DNA from: Ahaetulla prasina
Taxonomy: Eukaryota > Chordata > Lepidosauria > Squamata > Colubridae
Assembly: GCF_028640845.1 (NCBI RefSeq)
Contig: NC_080546.1
Span: forward strand, 67,299,205-67,363,204
Reading direction: 5' to 3'
DNA: 64,000 bases
Shown piece after piece: positions 1 through 9,742 of the stretch. Every line of letters starts with the position of its first letter. The stretch's first letter is position 1. The translations under genes and the position numbers were made by a program. The notes under the pieces are model-generated. The model was given only the letters and a program-made list of their open reading frames with translations, did not search any database and was not told where the DNA came from.

Positions 1-190
1 AGTGCCCAAATTTGAAAAGAGTACTGCGAAAGACAGCTGTAAAACAAGTATTACACTGAACTAAGCCAGTCATTTTGAAATAGAATAAAATTACAATCTC
101 AAGTGGGCTGAATATATTAGTGCTATTTTTGGTTTATAGTTATATGATTTGCGTGCCGTTAGGTGCATGGGCCGCTATCTTTTTCCTCTA

Positions 191-356
191 TACTCACTCT
201 CAGACTCCCCCCTCACAGCCAGCAGCTCCACCCCCTAGCTTCTCTGAAGTGAAAATGTAGTGAAGGCAGTTTCACTCTGCTTTTTTTCTGTACTCACCCT
301 CACTCCCCCCTCACAGCCAGCAGCTCCACCCCCTAGCTTCTGTGAAGTGAAAATGT
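191..356. repeat. Short direct repeat, two copies 100 bp apart
   Basis: A segment of about 67 bases at 191-257 (tactcactct... to ...gtgaaaatgta) recurs at 291-356 with a few substitutions and a 3-base gap. Both copies contain a C-rich run, cagccagcagctccacccc, and end in gtgaaaatgta. I recognise no family. It could be part of an unidentified repeat or a local duplication. Confidence 0.6.
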
Positions 357-404
357 ACATTATACATATCATCAATCAAAGAACTGGTACTATTGGGATC
401 AAGT

Positions 405-465
405 AGAAGAGCCTTCTCTGCCACAGTGCCTGCTCTTTGGAACATCCTACCCTCTAGGGTAGAGG
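405..465 (+). pseudogene. L2-like LINE, short 3'-coding fragment
   Basis: Read on the + strand, the segment gives RAFSATVPALWNILPSRVE. This matches the pattern near the C-terminus of L2-type LINE proteins; the same block reads AFSVGAPTLWNKLPPGLRQ in the L2 remnant at 26757-27224. Only about 20 codons remain. Similarity over so short a stretch is suggestive only. Confidence 0.4.
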
Positions 466-1019
466 TGAGGAACATCTTGCTCTTGGGCTGTATAAGGCCC
501 ATGAAATCATTTCCTCTTGCCCTGCCAAGGCAACTGCAGGCAGAACTCAAAATTCAATAAATCTAGGAGCTTTTTTTCATAGCAACATGAATTTATATTA
601 AATGAATCATAATAATAATGTAAATTTTGAAGGACAAGCAAGGAATTTCCATTACGAGATAGACAGCATACATATGAGTACATAACAGGACAGACACATA
701 AGCTTCTCAACAGCTGCCTGCGGCCTGTCTGTATTGCACTGGATCAAACCAAAATAATTGTGTCACCGGCAACACACACTGGATAGTTATTAAAACTTAA
801 GTGGTGTGGCATCCTACACATAGTGTTTACCAAAAAAAAGGAAAGTTGATGCAGAATGTCGATCTTTCCAAGAGGAATGGACAAATGTGTTGAATATGGT
901 AATGAGGAGGGAAACCTTGGGTGAAGGTTTCCCTCTGGTCTGCCTGTTAGACCAGAGAACTGATGGTTTAAATTGATTGGTTTGCACTACAGGCAGGAAA
1001 TTCAAGAGTTCTCAGTGGC
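466..1019. other. Unresolved, repeat-like non-coding sequence
   Basis: No gene seen. The stretch from about 466 (gaggtgaggaacatcttgct) to 720 resembles the edge of a dispersed repeat but I could not find paired termini. The right part probably includes the U3 of the Gypsy A LTR, whose 5' boundary I could not place because no second copy of that LTR is present. Confidence 0.4.
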
Positions 1020-1154
1020 TGAACTGTCAGACAGCTCCCTTTAAAAGAGTGAGCTGCCAGGCAGCTCACTCACTTCTGCTTATACCAGCCTACCAAATAA
1101 AGAGCTCTTGTCTTAACTAAGAGTCCTGCCTCTCCACTCAACCCACATTTAACA
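1020..1154 (+). mobile_element. Gypsy A 5' LTR, 3' portion
   Basis: The LTR ends in ...cacatttaaca at 1154 and is followed at once by a primer-site-like sequence and then gag. A TATA-like tttaaaag at 1040 and an AATAAA signal at 1097 are spaced as expected for U3/R/U5. The start of the LTR lies further left and is not resolved; only this part is supported. Confidence 0.6.
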
Positions 1155-1172
1155 CTGGCAACAAAGATGGGA
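1155..1172 (+). promoter_or_regulatory. Gypsy A primer-binding site
   Basis: ctggcaacaaagatggga directly follows the LTR terminus. It aligns with TTGGTGACGAGGATGGGA at the same position in the related Gypsy D (14208-14225, - strand). Location and conservation between the two elements support a tRNA primer site; the tRNA is not assigned. Confidence 0.6.
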
Positions 1173-1278
1173 TTCAAAGAGAATAAAGGACAAAGGAGCT
1201 GAAGTGAACTGGGTACTCCACGTGGCATCAGCGGCCATCTTCACAGCAAGTCGGGATTGCTGCATCGGCTATTTCAAG

Positions 1279-2058
1279 ATGACCACACACACCCTGCCAA
1301 CTCCATACAATCCAGCTAAAGAAGATTGGACATCGTATATGGATCGATTTCAGATGTTCATGGAAGCTAATGATCTTCTGGCACTATTGGACAATAGGAA
1401 AAGTGTGCTTTTACTAAGCTATTGCGGACCCAAAATTTTTAAAATGGCTAAAGCTCTGCTGGCACCAGTGAATTTGCAGATAGTATCCTGGGAGACACTC
1501 CAAAAAACCCTACGAACACACTATGCACCCACCACCTCAAATTTGGTAAAGTGAGATGAGTTTTACCATAAGGATCAAAAGGAAGGTGAGACAATCAATG
1601 ACATTGTTGCAAAACTAAGAGAAATTGCAGCCAACTGCGAATTCAGTAATTTAAAGGAAGCAATGCAAGATAGACTCATTTTGGGCTTGGAAGACATAAA
1701 CCTGCAGAAACAATTATTAACTAAACCTGGCATCACATTCCAAGCTGTGCTAGATGAAGCCAGGGCAAACGATTCCTCCAATAAGTCAGCAGCTGCCATG
1801 AAGAAACAAAGCAGGGGTTGGCAATCAAGCGGAGCGGCCACCATGCATCACAAAAGCACAGAGCCAGAAGAATCTGCCGAGGAAGATGATGAAATCCACC
1901 ACATCCACTCTGAGAGAAGGGTAGGAAATTTGGAAGTGTGGGAGAGAACTTTCTTGTGTATGGGTTACGGAAACAATCACCTTAGATTGGCATATAAACT
2001 TAAAGATGCCACATGCCAAAGATGTGAGTGGAAAGGACACATAGCACGAGCTTGCTGA
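1279..2058 (+). pseudogene. gag: Gypsy A gag (capsid and zinc knuckle), one internal stop
   Basis: Gag is the structural protein that packages element RNA. The chosen start is the ATG at 1279, because from there the protein follows the Gypsy D gag (N-P-A-K-E, then S/T-Y-M-x-R-F, then M/L-E-A-N) in the same order. An upstream in-frame ATG at 1204 has no counterpart in D. The frame is open except for TGA at 1552-1554, where D has Arg, consistent with CGA-to-TGA decay. A CCHC zinc knuckle (C-x2-C-x4-H-x4-C, CQRCEWKGHIARAC) lies at 2014-2055 and is followed by another TGA where D again has Arg. The protease follows in a different frame. Non-functional. Confidence 0.85.
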
Positions 2059-2083
2059 GCAGTCTTTCTCCACCAGAAGCACG

Positions 2084-2509
2084 ATGCCCCATCGTGACCA
2101 TAAGCTTCACAAACAGGATTCTGGAAAGCACAGTTTCCAAAATATAAGTGGAGGTAAGAACGAGCCAAGGAAACAAAGGAAAATCATCAAACGTCATGGG
2201 CACTCAGACGCCTACTGTTCCAAGAAATTCCATGTCACAGTCCAAATCGAGGGATCTCCATGTGACATGGAAGTGGACACTGGGTTGTATATGACCATAG
2301 TGTCTTGGGTGACTATTAAGAAGGTCATTCCGGAGCTGAAAAAGAACCAGCTGAAACTCCAAAAGGTGTTTCTAAAAGACTGTCAGGGAAACCACATCCC
2401 TATCCTAGGCAGCGGAGCATTCCAAATCAGATTTAAAAATTTTGTTGGATCCTTACAGCTAACTGTGGTGAATAGAGACCTGCCAAGCCTGCTGGGGAGA
2501 GAGTGGTAT
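2084..2509 (+). pseudogene. pol: Gypsy A aspartic protease, cut by Gypsy B
   Basis: This encodes the retropepsin-type protease that would release pol enzymes. The active-site motif V-D-T-G lies near 2273, followed by L-Y-M-T-I-V-S-W; the Gypsy D protease reads VDTGSSITIMSW at the same place. The C-terminal part ends in L-L-G-R-E-W and stops abruptly at 2509, where the LTR of Gypsy B begins. The coding sequence resumes at 8382. The normal Ser after DTG is Leu here, so the active site is already damaged. Confidence 0.85.
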
Positions 2510-3010
2510 TGTCAGGCTGACTCTGATTATATTTAGGAAAGAATACACCTTGACTTCATTTGCAAATAAAAAAAAGTACTTTTACTAAATACATCATGAC
2601 TGCAGCAGTATAAAGTTGGATCTGAGACAAAATATGGCTAACATTCCATATCCCCCCATTAGTCCCTCCTCTCCTCAGGAGATAAGGCTGGTCTGGTCCA
2701 AAGCCAGCTCCTTCTCGGCCCCCCGTGGTAATCTTCTTCCGCTGGTCTCTAGATGTTAATCATCTCAGGAATGCAGTATCTGTTGAAAAGCCCACGCTCT
2801 AACATTCTTGCTGATTTCAACCGTTAATTACCCCTCCCTTTCTGTTATGTCAGACAACACTCTTAAAGACACTCTTCCCTTACCCTGAATAGGACAGTAA
2901 TACATCTTACATCCTTAAACTATTTTACATTACACAAAGAACCCAATTACATTCTAATTACTGAATATAAATTGTACAAAAATATGTGAGGATTGGAGTG
3001 GAGGCTGACA
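2510..3010 (-). mobile_element. Gypsy B 3' LTR
   Basis: 501 bp, running on the + strand from tgtcaggctgac to ggaggctgaca. It matches 7881-8381 along its whole length, with a few substitutions (for example tgac/tgcc near the start) and one or two short indels. It lies downstream of the integrase/chromodomain frame on the - strand, so it is the 3' LTR. Confidence 0.93.
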
Positions 3011-3025
3011 TTCGGCCCTCCTACA
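3011..3025 (-). promoter_or_regulatory. Gypsy B polypurine tract
   Basis: Read on the - strand, the bases just before the 3' LTR are gtaggagggccgaa. The purine run ending in GCCGAA immediately before the terminal TG closely resembles the tract before the Gypsy C 3' LTR (gagggaagccgaa at 50655-50669). It is the expected primer for plus-strand synthesis. Confidence 0.65.
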
Positions 3026-3061
3026 ACAATGACGTTAGTCCTGGAAAAGAAAAGAGAAAGG

Positions 3062-3826
3062 TTAGGGTTTGTCAGGATATTTTTTATAGAATTGTGCTAT
3101 CTTGTCTGAAGCACGAACATCTTCCTTGTTCACCCATTCAGCTTGGGACAAAGGGAAGTGCTTCCAAGAAATAAGATACTGAGTTTTATTTCTATATTTT
3201 CTCGAATCTAAGATTTCTTTTACTTCAAAATGTTGTTCGCCCTCTATGAGAATTGGTATAGGAGGGGGTATATGGTTAGCACGGAAAGTAGACGTGTGTT
3301 CTGGTTTTAGTAAGCTCACATGGAAAACGGGGTGAATTCTTCTAAGTGTTTTTGATAAATTTAGCTGTACAGTCACGGGGTTGATAATTTTCACTATGGG
3401 GAAAGGTCCCACATACTTAGGTCCCAGTTTTTTAGATTTTTGAGTGGTTTGTAAATATTTGGTGGAGAGATAAACTCTATCTCCAATTTGGTACTTGTTC
3501 TCAGGGGATCTTTTTTTATCAGCTTGTTTTTTATGTGCACGGTGGGCGTCATCAATCACCTTTCGAGTCATTTTCCATGTGCTTTGTATTTGATCTATCC
3601 ATTCTGACAACGATGAAACCGTGGTTTTTTCCTTTGAAAGTTCCGAGATGGGAACAAAATCTTGGCCTGAAACTACTTTAAAAGGAGTAAATCCTGTGCT
3701 ACTATGAATTGAGTTATTGTAGGCTACTTCTGCAAAAGGTAGTACGTCCGCCCAATTGTCTTGTTGATAGTTAATGTAACAACGTAAATATTGTTTTAGT
3801 ACCGTTCGAGCGTTCACAACTTCCAT
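3062..3826 (-). pseudogene. pol: Gypsy B integrase C-terminus with GPY/F module and chromodomain
   Basis: 254 open codons. The N-terminal part covers the end of the integrase core (AYNNSIHSSTGFTPF) and the linker. KKLGPKYVGPFPIVKI is a GPY/F module, followed by R-I-H-P-V-F-H-V-S-L-L-K-P. The C-terminal 50 residues (VKEILDSRKYRNKTQYLISW, then W-V-N) form a chromodomain, the histone-reading fold that directs chromovirus-type Gypsy elements to target chromatin. The stop lies about 50 bases before the polypurine tract. It overlaps the preceding integrase-core frame, showing a frameshift near 3770-3830. Confidence 0.88.
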
Positions 3827-4112
3827 TAGTTTGGGGATGATGGGAGGAGCTTAATCCTTGGGTGGAGCCAATCAGTTGCAAAAACTCTTTCAGTCGCAAA
3901 AACTCAGAAGTGAATTGAACTCCTCGATCTGAGATGATGCGTTCAGGAACCCCATGGAGTCTATAAATGTGTTGCACAAACAACTTTGCCAGAGTCTTTG
4001 AAGAAGGTATTTTGGAACATGGAATAAAATGGACTTGTTTGGAGAACAGGTCTGTGACTACCCAGATTACAGTATTGCCTGCACTTTCAGGTAGTTCCAC
4101 TATGAAATCCAT
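3771..4112 (-). pseudogene. pol: Gypsy B integrase core
   Basis: This holds the catalytic core that joins element ends to target DNA. The DDE triad can be read as D in VVTDLFSKQ, D in IISDRGVQFT and E in HPQTNGSCERSN. The reading frame begins M-D-F-I-V-E-L-P, the usual start of the core. The upstream H2C2 zinc finger is present only in a frame disturbed at 4113-4210 (Cys residues are readable around 4195). A frameshift separates it from the C-terminal chromodomain frame. Confidence 0.88.
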
Positions 4113-4213
4113 GGATATTTCTTACCATGGAGCTCCTGGCTGGGCTACTGTTTGAAGTAATCCAGGAGGTTTTCCTGGAGGCCTTTTAGATGATGCGCAA
4201 ACAGGGCAACTTG

Positions 4214-5158
4214 CTATATACGATTGAATGTCCTTTTAAAGACTTGTCTTAAATTAAACCAAAATTGTCTTTTAAGAAGGTGCAATGTTTTCACAAACCC
4301 AAAATGTCTTGCCATTTTAGTATCATGGCATCGTTGTAGGATGGTTTCTCTGAGTGATAGAGGAACATATAGTTTTGCTCCAATCCAAGCTAGTCCATCA
4401 CGGAGCGTGCATTCTTGTGAATGAGCCAAGAACCAGTCATCTGTGTTTAAAGCTTCTTTAAACAACTTAGTTAATTCATCTGGTAGTGATGTCTCGGTTT
4501 TGGTATGGCTTCGGGTTATAGCCGGAGCTGCTAATTGCTGAATGGGAAGTATTGGGTGTACCACCTCAGAGCGTGTACCATTGTATTGGGGCAGACATGA
4601 AAGAGCATCTGCTAAAAAGTTCTTTCCTCCGGGAATGTAATGTAAAGTGAAATTTAAACGGTTAAAATATTGAGCCCAGCGGGCTTGTTTAGGCGAAAGT
4701 TTTCTAGGAGTTTTTAGCGCTTCCAGATTTTTGTGATCAGTCCAAACTTCAAAAGGATGGTTGGAACCTTCTAAGAATTGTCTCCAAGTGCGAAGAGCCC
4801 AATGAACTGCAAATGCTTCTTTCTCCCAAATAGCCCACCTTCTTTCAGTTTCAGTCAATTTTCGAGAAGTGAAAGCACAAGGTTGTAGTTTACCATCGGC
4901 ATTGTTCTGGAGCAAAACGGCTCCGACCGCTACGTCACTAGCATCTGCTTGTACATCCATGTCGGGGTGTTTCAAAATAGGTTCAGCAGCAAACAGTTGT
5001 TTCAACTTTTCAAATGCTGCTTGACATTCCATTGACCATTCGAGAGGTAATGATGGTTTAGGCTTTGTATCTCCTTTAGTTTTTAAGAGGTTGGTGATTG
5101 GCAAAGCAATTTGACCAAAGGAGGGGATGAATTGACGATAAAAGTTAGCAAATCCCAA
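4214..5158 (-). CDS. pol: Gypsy B RT thumb, RNase H and integrase N-terminus (open remnant)
   Basis: 314 uninterrupted codons, partial at both ends. It starts in the RT thumb/connection (G-F-A-N-F-Y-R-Q-F-I). RNase H follows, with D in QADASDVAVGAVL, E in W-A-I-W-E-K-E-A-F-A, D in VWTDHKNLEAL and D in FLADALS, the set expected for a Gypsy RNase H. The end (H-F-G-F-V-K-T-L-H-L-L-K-R-Q-F-W-F) is the integrase zinc-finger region. Upstream, at 5160-5440, the RT palm continues in other frames. The open stretch is a remnant, not an intact gene. Confidence 0.85.
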   Translation of the reverse strand: MGFANFYRQFIPSFGQIALPITNLLKTKGDTKPKPSLPLEWSMECQAAFEKLKQLFAAEPILKHPDMDVQADASDVAVGAVLLQNNADGKLQPCAFTSRKLTETERRWAIWEKEAFAVHWALRTWRQFLEGSNHPFEVWTDHKNLEALKTPRKLSPKQARWAQYFNRLNFTLHYIPGGKNFLADALSCLPQYNGTRSEVVHPILPIQQLAAPAITRSHTKTETSLPDELTKLFKEALNTDDWFLAHSQECTLRDGLAWIGAKLYVPLSLRETILQRCHDTKMARHFGFVKTLHLLKRQFWFNLRQVFKRTFNRI

Positions 5159-5442
5159 GAAACTTTGCAGCTGTTTGTGTGTGTGTCGGGGGGGCCCATT
5201 CCAAGACAGCTTTCACTTTCTCTGGGTCCATTTCCAATCCATCCGCCAATATGCGGTACCCTAAGTTAGTCTATTTTTGTTTGTTGGAAATCACATTTGG
5301 ATAGCTTGCAATAAAGTTCTGCGGATAATAACTTTTTGAGAACTGCTCTTACTAGTCTAATATGTTCTTTCATTGTTTCTGTATAGATAAGTATATCATC
5401 AAGGTAAACAAGAACCCCTTTAAACAAATGTTGATGGAGTAT
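5159..5442 (-). pseudogene. pol: Gypsy B RT palm, frameshifted
   Basis: No long frame is open here, but translation in shifting frames recovers the reverse-transcriptase catalytic block [13 protein letters not shown] near 5390-5430, then C-K-L-S-K-C-D-F. This connects the PR-RT frame on one side with the RNase H frame on the other. At least two frame disruptions and a stop are present. Confidence 0.75.
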
Positions 5443-6690
5443 TTAATTTATTAGCTGCATGAAAACTGTGGGCGCCCCCTGCAGTCCAAACGGCAGTACT
5501 CGAAACTGAAAGCATCCTAGGGGGCAGTTGAAAGCAGTTTTCCATTCATCCCACTCCTTTATACGAACTCTGTAGTAAGCCTCTCGTAGGTCTAATTTGG
5601 TGAAAAACTTTCCTTTCGCTAGATGCGCTAACATGTCTTTCATGAGCGGCATGGGATATACGTTTTCGGTGCATATTGCGTTTAGATTTCTATAGTCAAC
5701 TATAAGATGAAAGGAGCCATCTTTCTTTTCTCGGAACATCACTGGTGCAGCCACACGAGGCCTAGCCGGTTGGATAAACCCCCGCTCTAAGTTTTTGTCT
5801 ATAAATTTACATAGCTCCCCCAATTCTTTTTGGGTCATGGGATAAGCTTTTGGTTTTGGAAGCTTTACCCCTGGAAGTATGTCTATTGCGCAGTCAGTAG
5901 GCCTATGGGGAGGTAGAACATCTGATGCTTTCTCGCTAAAGACTTCTCGCAAGTCCCAGTATTCCTTAGGTATCCTCTCCTCCCCTTCTATCCGTTCCGT
6001 CATTGCCCCCATCACAACATGGGACACGGCCACGGTAGATTCCTCCTTGGTGTCTCTTTTCTCCCCTCTTAGCATCTTAGAGCAAAAACGTAAGATTCCC
6101 TTCTTCCAGTTAATATGGGGGTTCCACTTCCGCAACCATGACAAGCCTAGCAACAGAGGTTGGTCCATCCCCGGGGCTACTATGACGTTTAGGACCTCAC
6201 GATGGTCTCCCATCATCATTTCTATGGGTTCTGTTACAAAATGGGTGGGCCCTCCCCCTGCCACAGAGCCATCCAACTGGGCAAAGGCTATGGGTCTATG
6301 TAGGGTTCTCAGTTTTAGTTCCATTTTCTCTACTATCTCGGGACTGATGATGCACCTAGTACACCCAGAGTCTAGGAGCACTAGCATTTCCTCCTTATTA
6401 CCCGAAGATGGGACATGCAGTTTGACCGGGATGTTCAAAGGACCCCGTGTCCAACTCACCAGAAGATCTTCATTGGATTCTGATGTGGTTTCGCTGTCAT
6501 TGGATTCGGTCGGCGTTGCAGGCTCCTCCCTGATGGGAGTGGCCTTCTTGGCGACGCCTTCTCCCACTTTTGCCGGCTTTCGCGCCTTAGCAGCTGGTTG
6601 CACCGGTTCCTTTCCACCACTAGGGGTCACCTTAAGCACCAGCTTCACCCAACAGTCAGCTGCTCGGTGGCCTTCTTTTCCACATCTGTA
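5443..6690 (-). CDS. pol: Gypsy B zinc knuckle, protease and RT fingers (open remnant)
   Basis: The frame contains a CCHC knuckle at its start (CYRCGKEGHRAADC, about 6653-6690), so gag and pol share this frame. The protease motif L-L-D-S-G-C-T-R-C lies around residue 93 of the ATG-started 401-aa frame; DSG in place of DTG is common in this clade and also occurs in Gypsy C. RT fingers and palm follow: K-K-D-G-S-F-H-L-I-V-D-Y-R-N-L-N, then F-T-K-L-D-L-R-E-A-Y, then L-P-F-G-L-Q-G-A-P. It stops at 5443, just before the Y-L-D-D block, because of a nonsense mutation or frameshift. Best described as a partial gag-pol remnant. Confidence 0.85.
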   Translation of the reverse strand, partial: YRCGKEGHRAADCWVKLVLKVTPSGGKEPVQPAAKARKPAKVGEGVAKKATPIREEPATPTESNDSETTSESNEDLLVSWTRGPLNIPVKLHVPSSGNKEEMLVLLDSGCTRCIISPEIVEKMELKLRTLHRPIAFAQLDGSVAGGGPTHFVTEPIEMMMGDHREVLNVIVAPGMDQPLLLGLSWLRKWNPHINWKKGILRFCSKMLRGEKRDTKEESTVAVSHVVMGAMTERIEGEERIPKEYWDLREVFSEKASDVLPPHRPTDCAIDILPGVKLPKPKAYPMTQKELGELCKFIDKNLERGFIQPARPRVAAPVMFREKKDGSFHLIVDYRNLNAICTENVYPMPLMKDMLAHLAKGKFFTKLDLREAYYRVRIKEWDEWKTAFNCPLGCFQFRVLPFGLQGAPTVFMQLIN

Positions 6691-7861
6691 GCACGCAGTC
6701 GAGCGTAGCCTAGATGCCCACTCTCCAACGTAAGGGCGTCCTTTGGAGGACTTCTAGGAAAATGGGCAGGGTTTGGCCTTCCAGCGCGCTCTCTTCGGCT
6801 ACGATCCTTCGCTAGCTCAATTTCCATCTCCGCTGCCAGGGTGTACCAGCCATACAACGTGGTTGGAGAGGCCCGTGCCCAGCACAATTCATACAGATCT
6901 CCATTCAGACCATCTTTGTAAATGTCCACAAGGGTCACCTCCGACCATCCTCTCATCATGGGAACCAGATCACTGAACTCCTGGCTGTAGTCAGCCACTG
7001 GTCTCCTCCCTTGCCTGATGGTTTTCATCCAGCCTTTGGCCTTCTGCTCTGCCAGGGGGTCCTCAAACCTCCTCCTCAGTGCAGTCATAAAATGCTTGTT
7101 GTTTTGCAGTAAGGGGGAGTGGACACTATATAATGACACAAACCACGCAGCTGCTCTTCCTGTTAGGTTTTGGGTCACAGCTCTAACTTGTGCTGCCTGT
7201 GACCAATAATCTTCCCCCCAGTCCATCATATGGTTATTCACTAACGCCAGGAACAGTCCTAGCTCCTTGGCATTTCCATCGAATTTCCCAGATATGGGGG
7301 GGATTTTAGGCTTTTTCCTTCCTCTGCACAGCCTCACTTGGCCAGCAGGTGGCGTACGCCCTCCATCTGACTCATCTGCCTCTGGGAAGGGGATTTCTGG
7401 TTCTGGTTGTTCCAAAATTTCTACGCATTGGGAAACTCCCCCAGTTGCTCCCCTGGTAATTTCTTCATCCTCTTCTCCCTCCCCCCTGGAGGGCCGAATA
7501 GGGGATTCACACCTTTGGCGCGCTGCTTGCCTTACTTTCACCTCACGGTAAAGACGCAATGCCTCGTCCAACTGAAACTTGTCTCTGATTTCCTGCTCTT
7601 CCTTCCAATCTGAAAGTCTAGCTCTCCCCTTTTTTTTTTAGTCACTCCAGAAGGAAGCACTTCAGGATCTGGTTGCCACCTTTTTTCTTCCAGCTGTAAT
7701 TGCTCCATCCACCGGACTCTGCAATCCTCCAGTTCAGGGTTAAAACTGACAGAAGAAAAACCTCCAGTCGCCTCCCCCAGTTCAGCAGCTGGCTGGTTTC
7801 CCATCAAAGTTTTTCTGTCGGCCCCCTCGGTATTTTGGTTAAAATCCTGGTTGGTCGACAT
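6691..7861 (-). pseudogene. gag: Gypsy B gag, frameshifted
   Basis: Gag starts at the ATG at 7861 (M-S-T-N-Q-D-F), only 20 bases from the 5' LTR, so the leader is very short. The first part contains E-Q-L-Q-L-E-E-K-R, shared with the Gypsy E fragment near 14800. A frameshift near 7570 moves to the second part (D-E-A-L-R-L-Y-R-E-V), which includes an acidic linker and a capsid-like domain with G-R-A-A-A-W-F and R-R-R-F-E-D-P. A second shift near 6690-6700 leads into the zinc-knuckle/protease frame. Confidence 0.82.
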
Positions 7862-7880
7862 GCTGTGAGATCCAACTTAA

Positions 7881-8381
7881 TGTCAGGCTGCCTCTGATTA
7901 TATTTAGGAAAGAATACACCTTGACTTCATTTGCAAATAAAGAAAAGTACTTTTACTAAATACATCATGACTGCAGCAGTATAAAGTTGGATCTGAGACA
8001 AAATATGGCTAACATTCCATATCCCCCCATTAGTCCCTCCTCTCCTCAGGAGGTCAGGCTGGTCTGGTCCAATGCCAGCTCCTTCTCGGCCCCCGTGGTA
8101 ATCTTCTTCCGCTGGTCTCTAGCTGTTAATCATCTCAGGAATGCAGTATCTGTTGAAAAGCCCGCGCTCTAACATTCTTGCTGATTTCAACTGTTAATCA
8201 CCCCTCCCTTTCTGTTATGTCAGACGACACTCTTAAAGGGCCCTCTTCCCTTATCCTGAATAGGACAGTAATACATCTTACATCCTTAAACTATTTTACA
8301 TTACACAAAGAACCCAATTACATTCTAACTACTGGATATAAATTGTACAAAAATATGTGAGGATTGGAGTGGAGGCTGACA
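7881..8381 (-). mobile_element. Gypsy B 5' LTR
   Basis: 501 bp, pairing with 2510-3010. On the - strand it ends in CAGCCTGACA at 7881 and is followed by ttaagttggatctcacagc and the gag ATG. It would supply promoter and polyadenylation signals for the element. The right end abuts resumed Gypsy A coding sequence at 8382. Confidence 0.93.
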
Positions 8382-9440
8382 GGTTCGATGTTCTGGGACT
8401 GGGAGTGACCAGCATTCACAACAACCAAAAGGACAATGTCAAGGAGCTGGTCAAGGATTTCACAGACATTTTGGATGGGGATCTAAGCAAGTATAGGGGA
8501 ACCCCTATTTCGTTCGACCTAGATTCCAAAGTTTCCCCCATTAGAATGAAACCACAAAGGGTCTCTTTTGCTTTCCAAAATAGATAGCCAATTAGATAAA
8601 CTAATTGCGCAGGGGATTTTGGAGCCAATGGATCATGCTAAATGGGAGACCCCCATTGTTGTGCCGCGCCCGCCCCCCTCTCCGCAGCCGGGCCCCTCCC
8701 ATCTCCTGTTATCTGAGCCAGAGACTGATAGTGAAGAAGAATGGCCTGGCATGCCTCCAACCCCCAGCCCTGGCACCCTGCCCGGACAGACTGAGCAAGA
8801 AGCCAGCCATGAGCTAGAATTACCGGCAGCTGAGCAGGAGGACAAAACGTGGACAGATCCCCACTTCTGGAGAATGGAGAGGTGACATCAGCAAAAGGAA
8901 GGGAGGGGCAGGCCTGGATAAGTACTGAGTCATGGAGCCACACCCCATGGCCAATATAAAGGATCTGCTTTCTGGCATTCCTTGAGTTAGGCAAAGTCTA
9001 ATCTGGTTGCTGAAGTCACACCTTGGATTCCTGCTTGCCCTGAGAACTCTGACAGGAATTTGGCAAAACTGCAGAGGCTTTGTGGCCACGCTGGATACAG
9101 ACTTCCCAGACCCAGCCGTCAGAGGAGGAGTGGGACACGACACCCATTGTCACATCGGTAAAGCCAGACAGCTCAGTCCACATCTACACGGACTATAAAG
9201 GCACAATCAAGAAGGCATTACATCAAAGTGCCTATTCCATGCCCTATACAGCATCTATTGCATTCCCTGGGAGAGGGCTAAACTTTTGCAAAACTCGATC
9301 TAGCCCAAGCTTATCAGCAATTGCAAGGCCACCACAGAGACACAGACAATTGTAACACACAGTGGGGCATTTAAATGCTGCCAACTGCAATTTGGGGTAA
9401 GCATGGTGCCAGGACTTTTCCAAAGCATAATGGAATGCCT
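8382..9440 (+). pseudogene. pol: Gypsy A RT N-terminal half, split by a solo LTR
   Basis: Coding resumes after Gypsy B. V-L-G-L-G-V and then Y-R-G-T-P-I-S-F-D-L-D correspond to Y-V-G-T-P-I-S-F-N-L-D of Gypsy D. A one-base frameshift near 8580 leads to Q-L-D-K-L-I-A-Q-G-I-L-E-P. The frame is interrupted at 8656 by a solo LTR and continues at 9143 (V-K-P-D-S-S-V-H-I-Y-T-D-Y-K-G-T). From about 9230 it decays with several stops, though the T-H-S-G-A-F-K region is still recognisable. It ends near 9440, before the YFDD catalytic block, where a fragment of another element's gag begins. Confidence 0.82.
8657..9142 (+). mobile_element. Solo LTR (TGTTGTGCC...CACGACA), copy 1
   Basis: 486 bp with TGTTGTGCC at the left and GGGACACGACA at the right, flanked by a perfect 5-bp duplication CCCAT (8652-8656 and 9143-9147). 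There is no internal sequence, so it is a solo LTR left by LTR-LTR recombination. A TATA-like aatataaagg lies near 8955. It matches the LTR at 51009-51562 (opposite strand) along its length. From base 2 of the LTR a frame stays open for about 75 codons (V-V-P-R-P-P, then T-D-S-E-E-E-W); see findings. It interrupts the Gypsy A RT. Confidence 0.93.
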
Positions 9441-9742
9441 TTCGGGGCAGAGGGGAAAGGTTTGCTCCTGCTGTGTCTCCCATGGTGCCGGTCTCTGGCC
9501 AGGTTGATTTCCACCTCAGCTGCCAACACATACCAGTGCTGAAGGTCTCAGGAGACTCCTTGGGAGACACAGCTCTGATAGTCATCATTGTTAAGCCCGT
9601 CTTTGTAGCACTCCATCAGGGCTTCTGGGGATCAGCCATGTATGTGGCAAGCCAACTCACAAAACTCCTGGGTGTACTGTGCTACTGACCTCCACCCCTG
9701 GTTTATGGTCTTCATCCTGGTCCTAGCCTTGCATTCAGCTAG
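9441..9742 (-). pseudogene. gag: Gypsy E gag fragment (B-like)
   Basis: On the - strand this translates to gag sequence homologous to Gypsy B: A-L-A-E-C-K-A-R-T-R-M-K-T-I-N-Q-G versus P-L-A-E-Q-K-A-K-G-W-M-K-T-I-R-Q-G, then Y-T-Q-E-F-C-E-L, and L-A-A-E-V-E-I-N-L-A-R-D versus L-A-A-E-M-E-I-E-L-A-K-D. It begins directly where Gypsy A RT stops. The N-terminal part of the same kind of gag is at 14720-14940, so the two may be halves of one element split by Gypsy D. Confidence 0.7.

Larger units (their letters stand above)
2510..8381 (-). mobile_element. Gypsy B: complete chromodomain LTR retrotransposon inserted in Gypsy A
   Basis: The element is bounded by two 501-bp LTRs (2510-3010 and 7881-8381) with TGTCAG...CTGACA ends. 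On the - strand the order is LTR, gag, protease, RT, RNase H, integrase, chromodomain, LTR, the Ty3/Gypsy order. The insertion splits the protease/RT region of Gypsy A. The flanking bases ggtat (2505-2509) and ggttc (8382-8386) look like a decayed 5-bp target duplication, 3 of 5 identical. By eye the two LTRs differ at roughly 17 sites, about 3%, which suggests moderate age. Frames are broken near 7570, 6690, 5440-5160 and 4210-4110, so it is inactive. Confidence 0.93.

Noticed and set aside
5879..6691. 270-codon open frame on the + strand
   Set aside because: Shadow of the Gypsy B protease/RT frame on the opposite strand, which has clear catalytic motifs.
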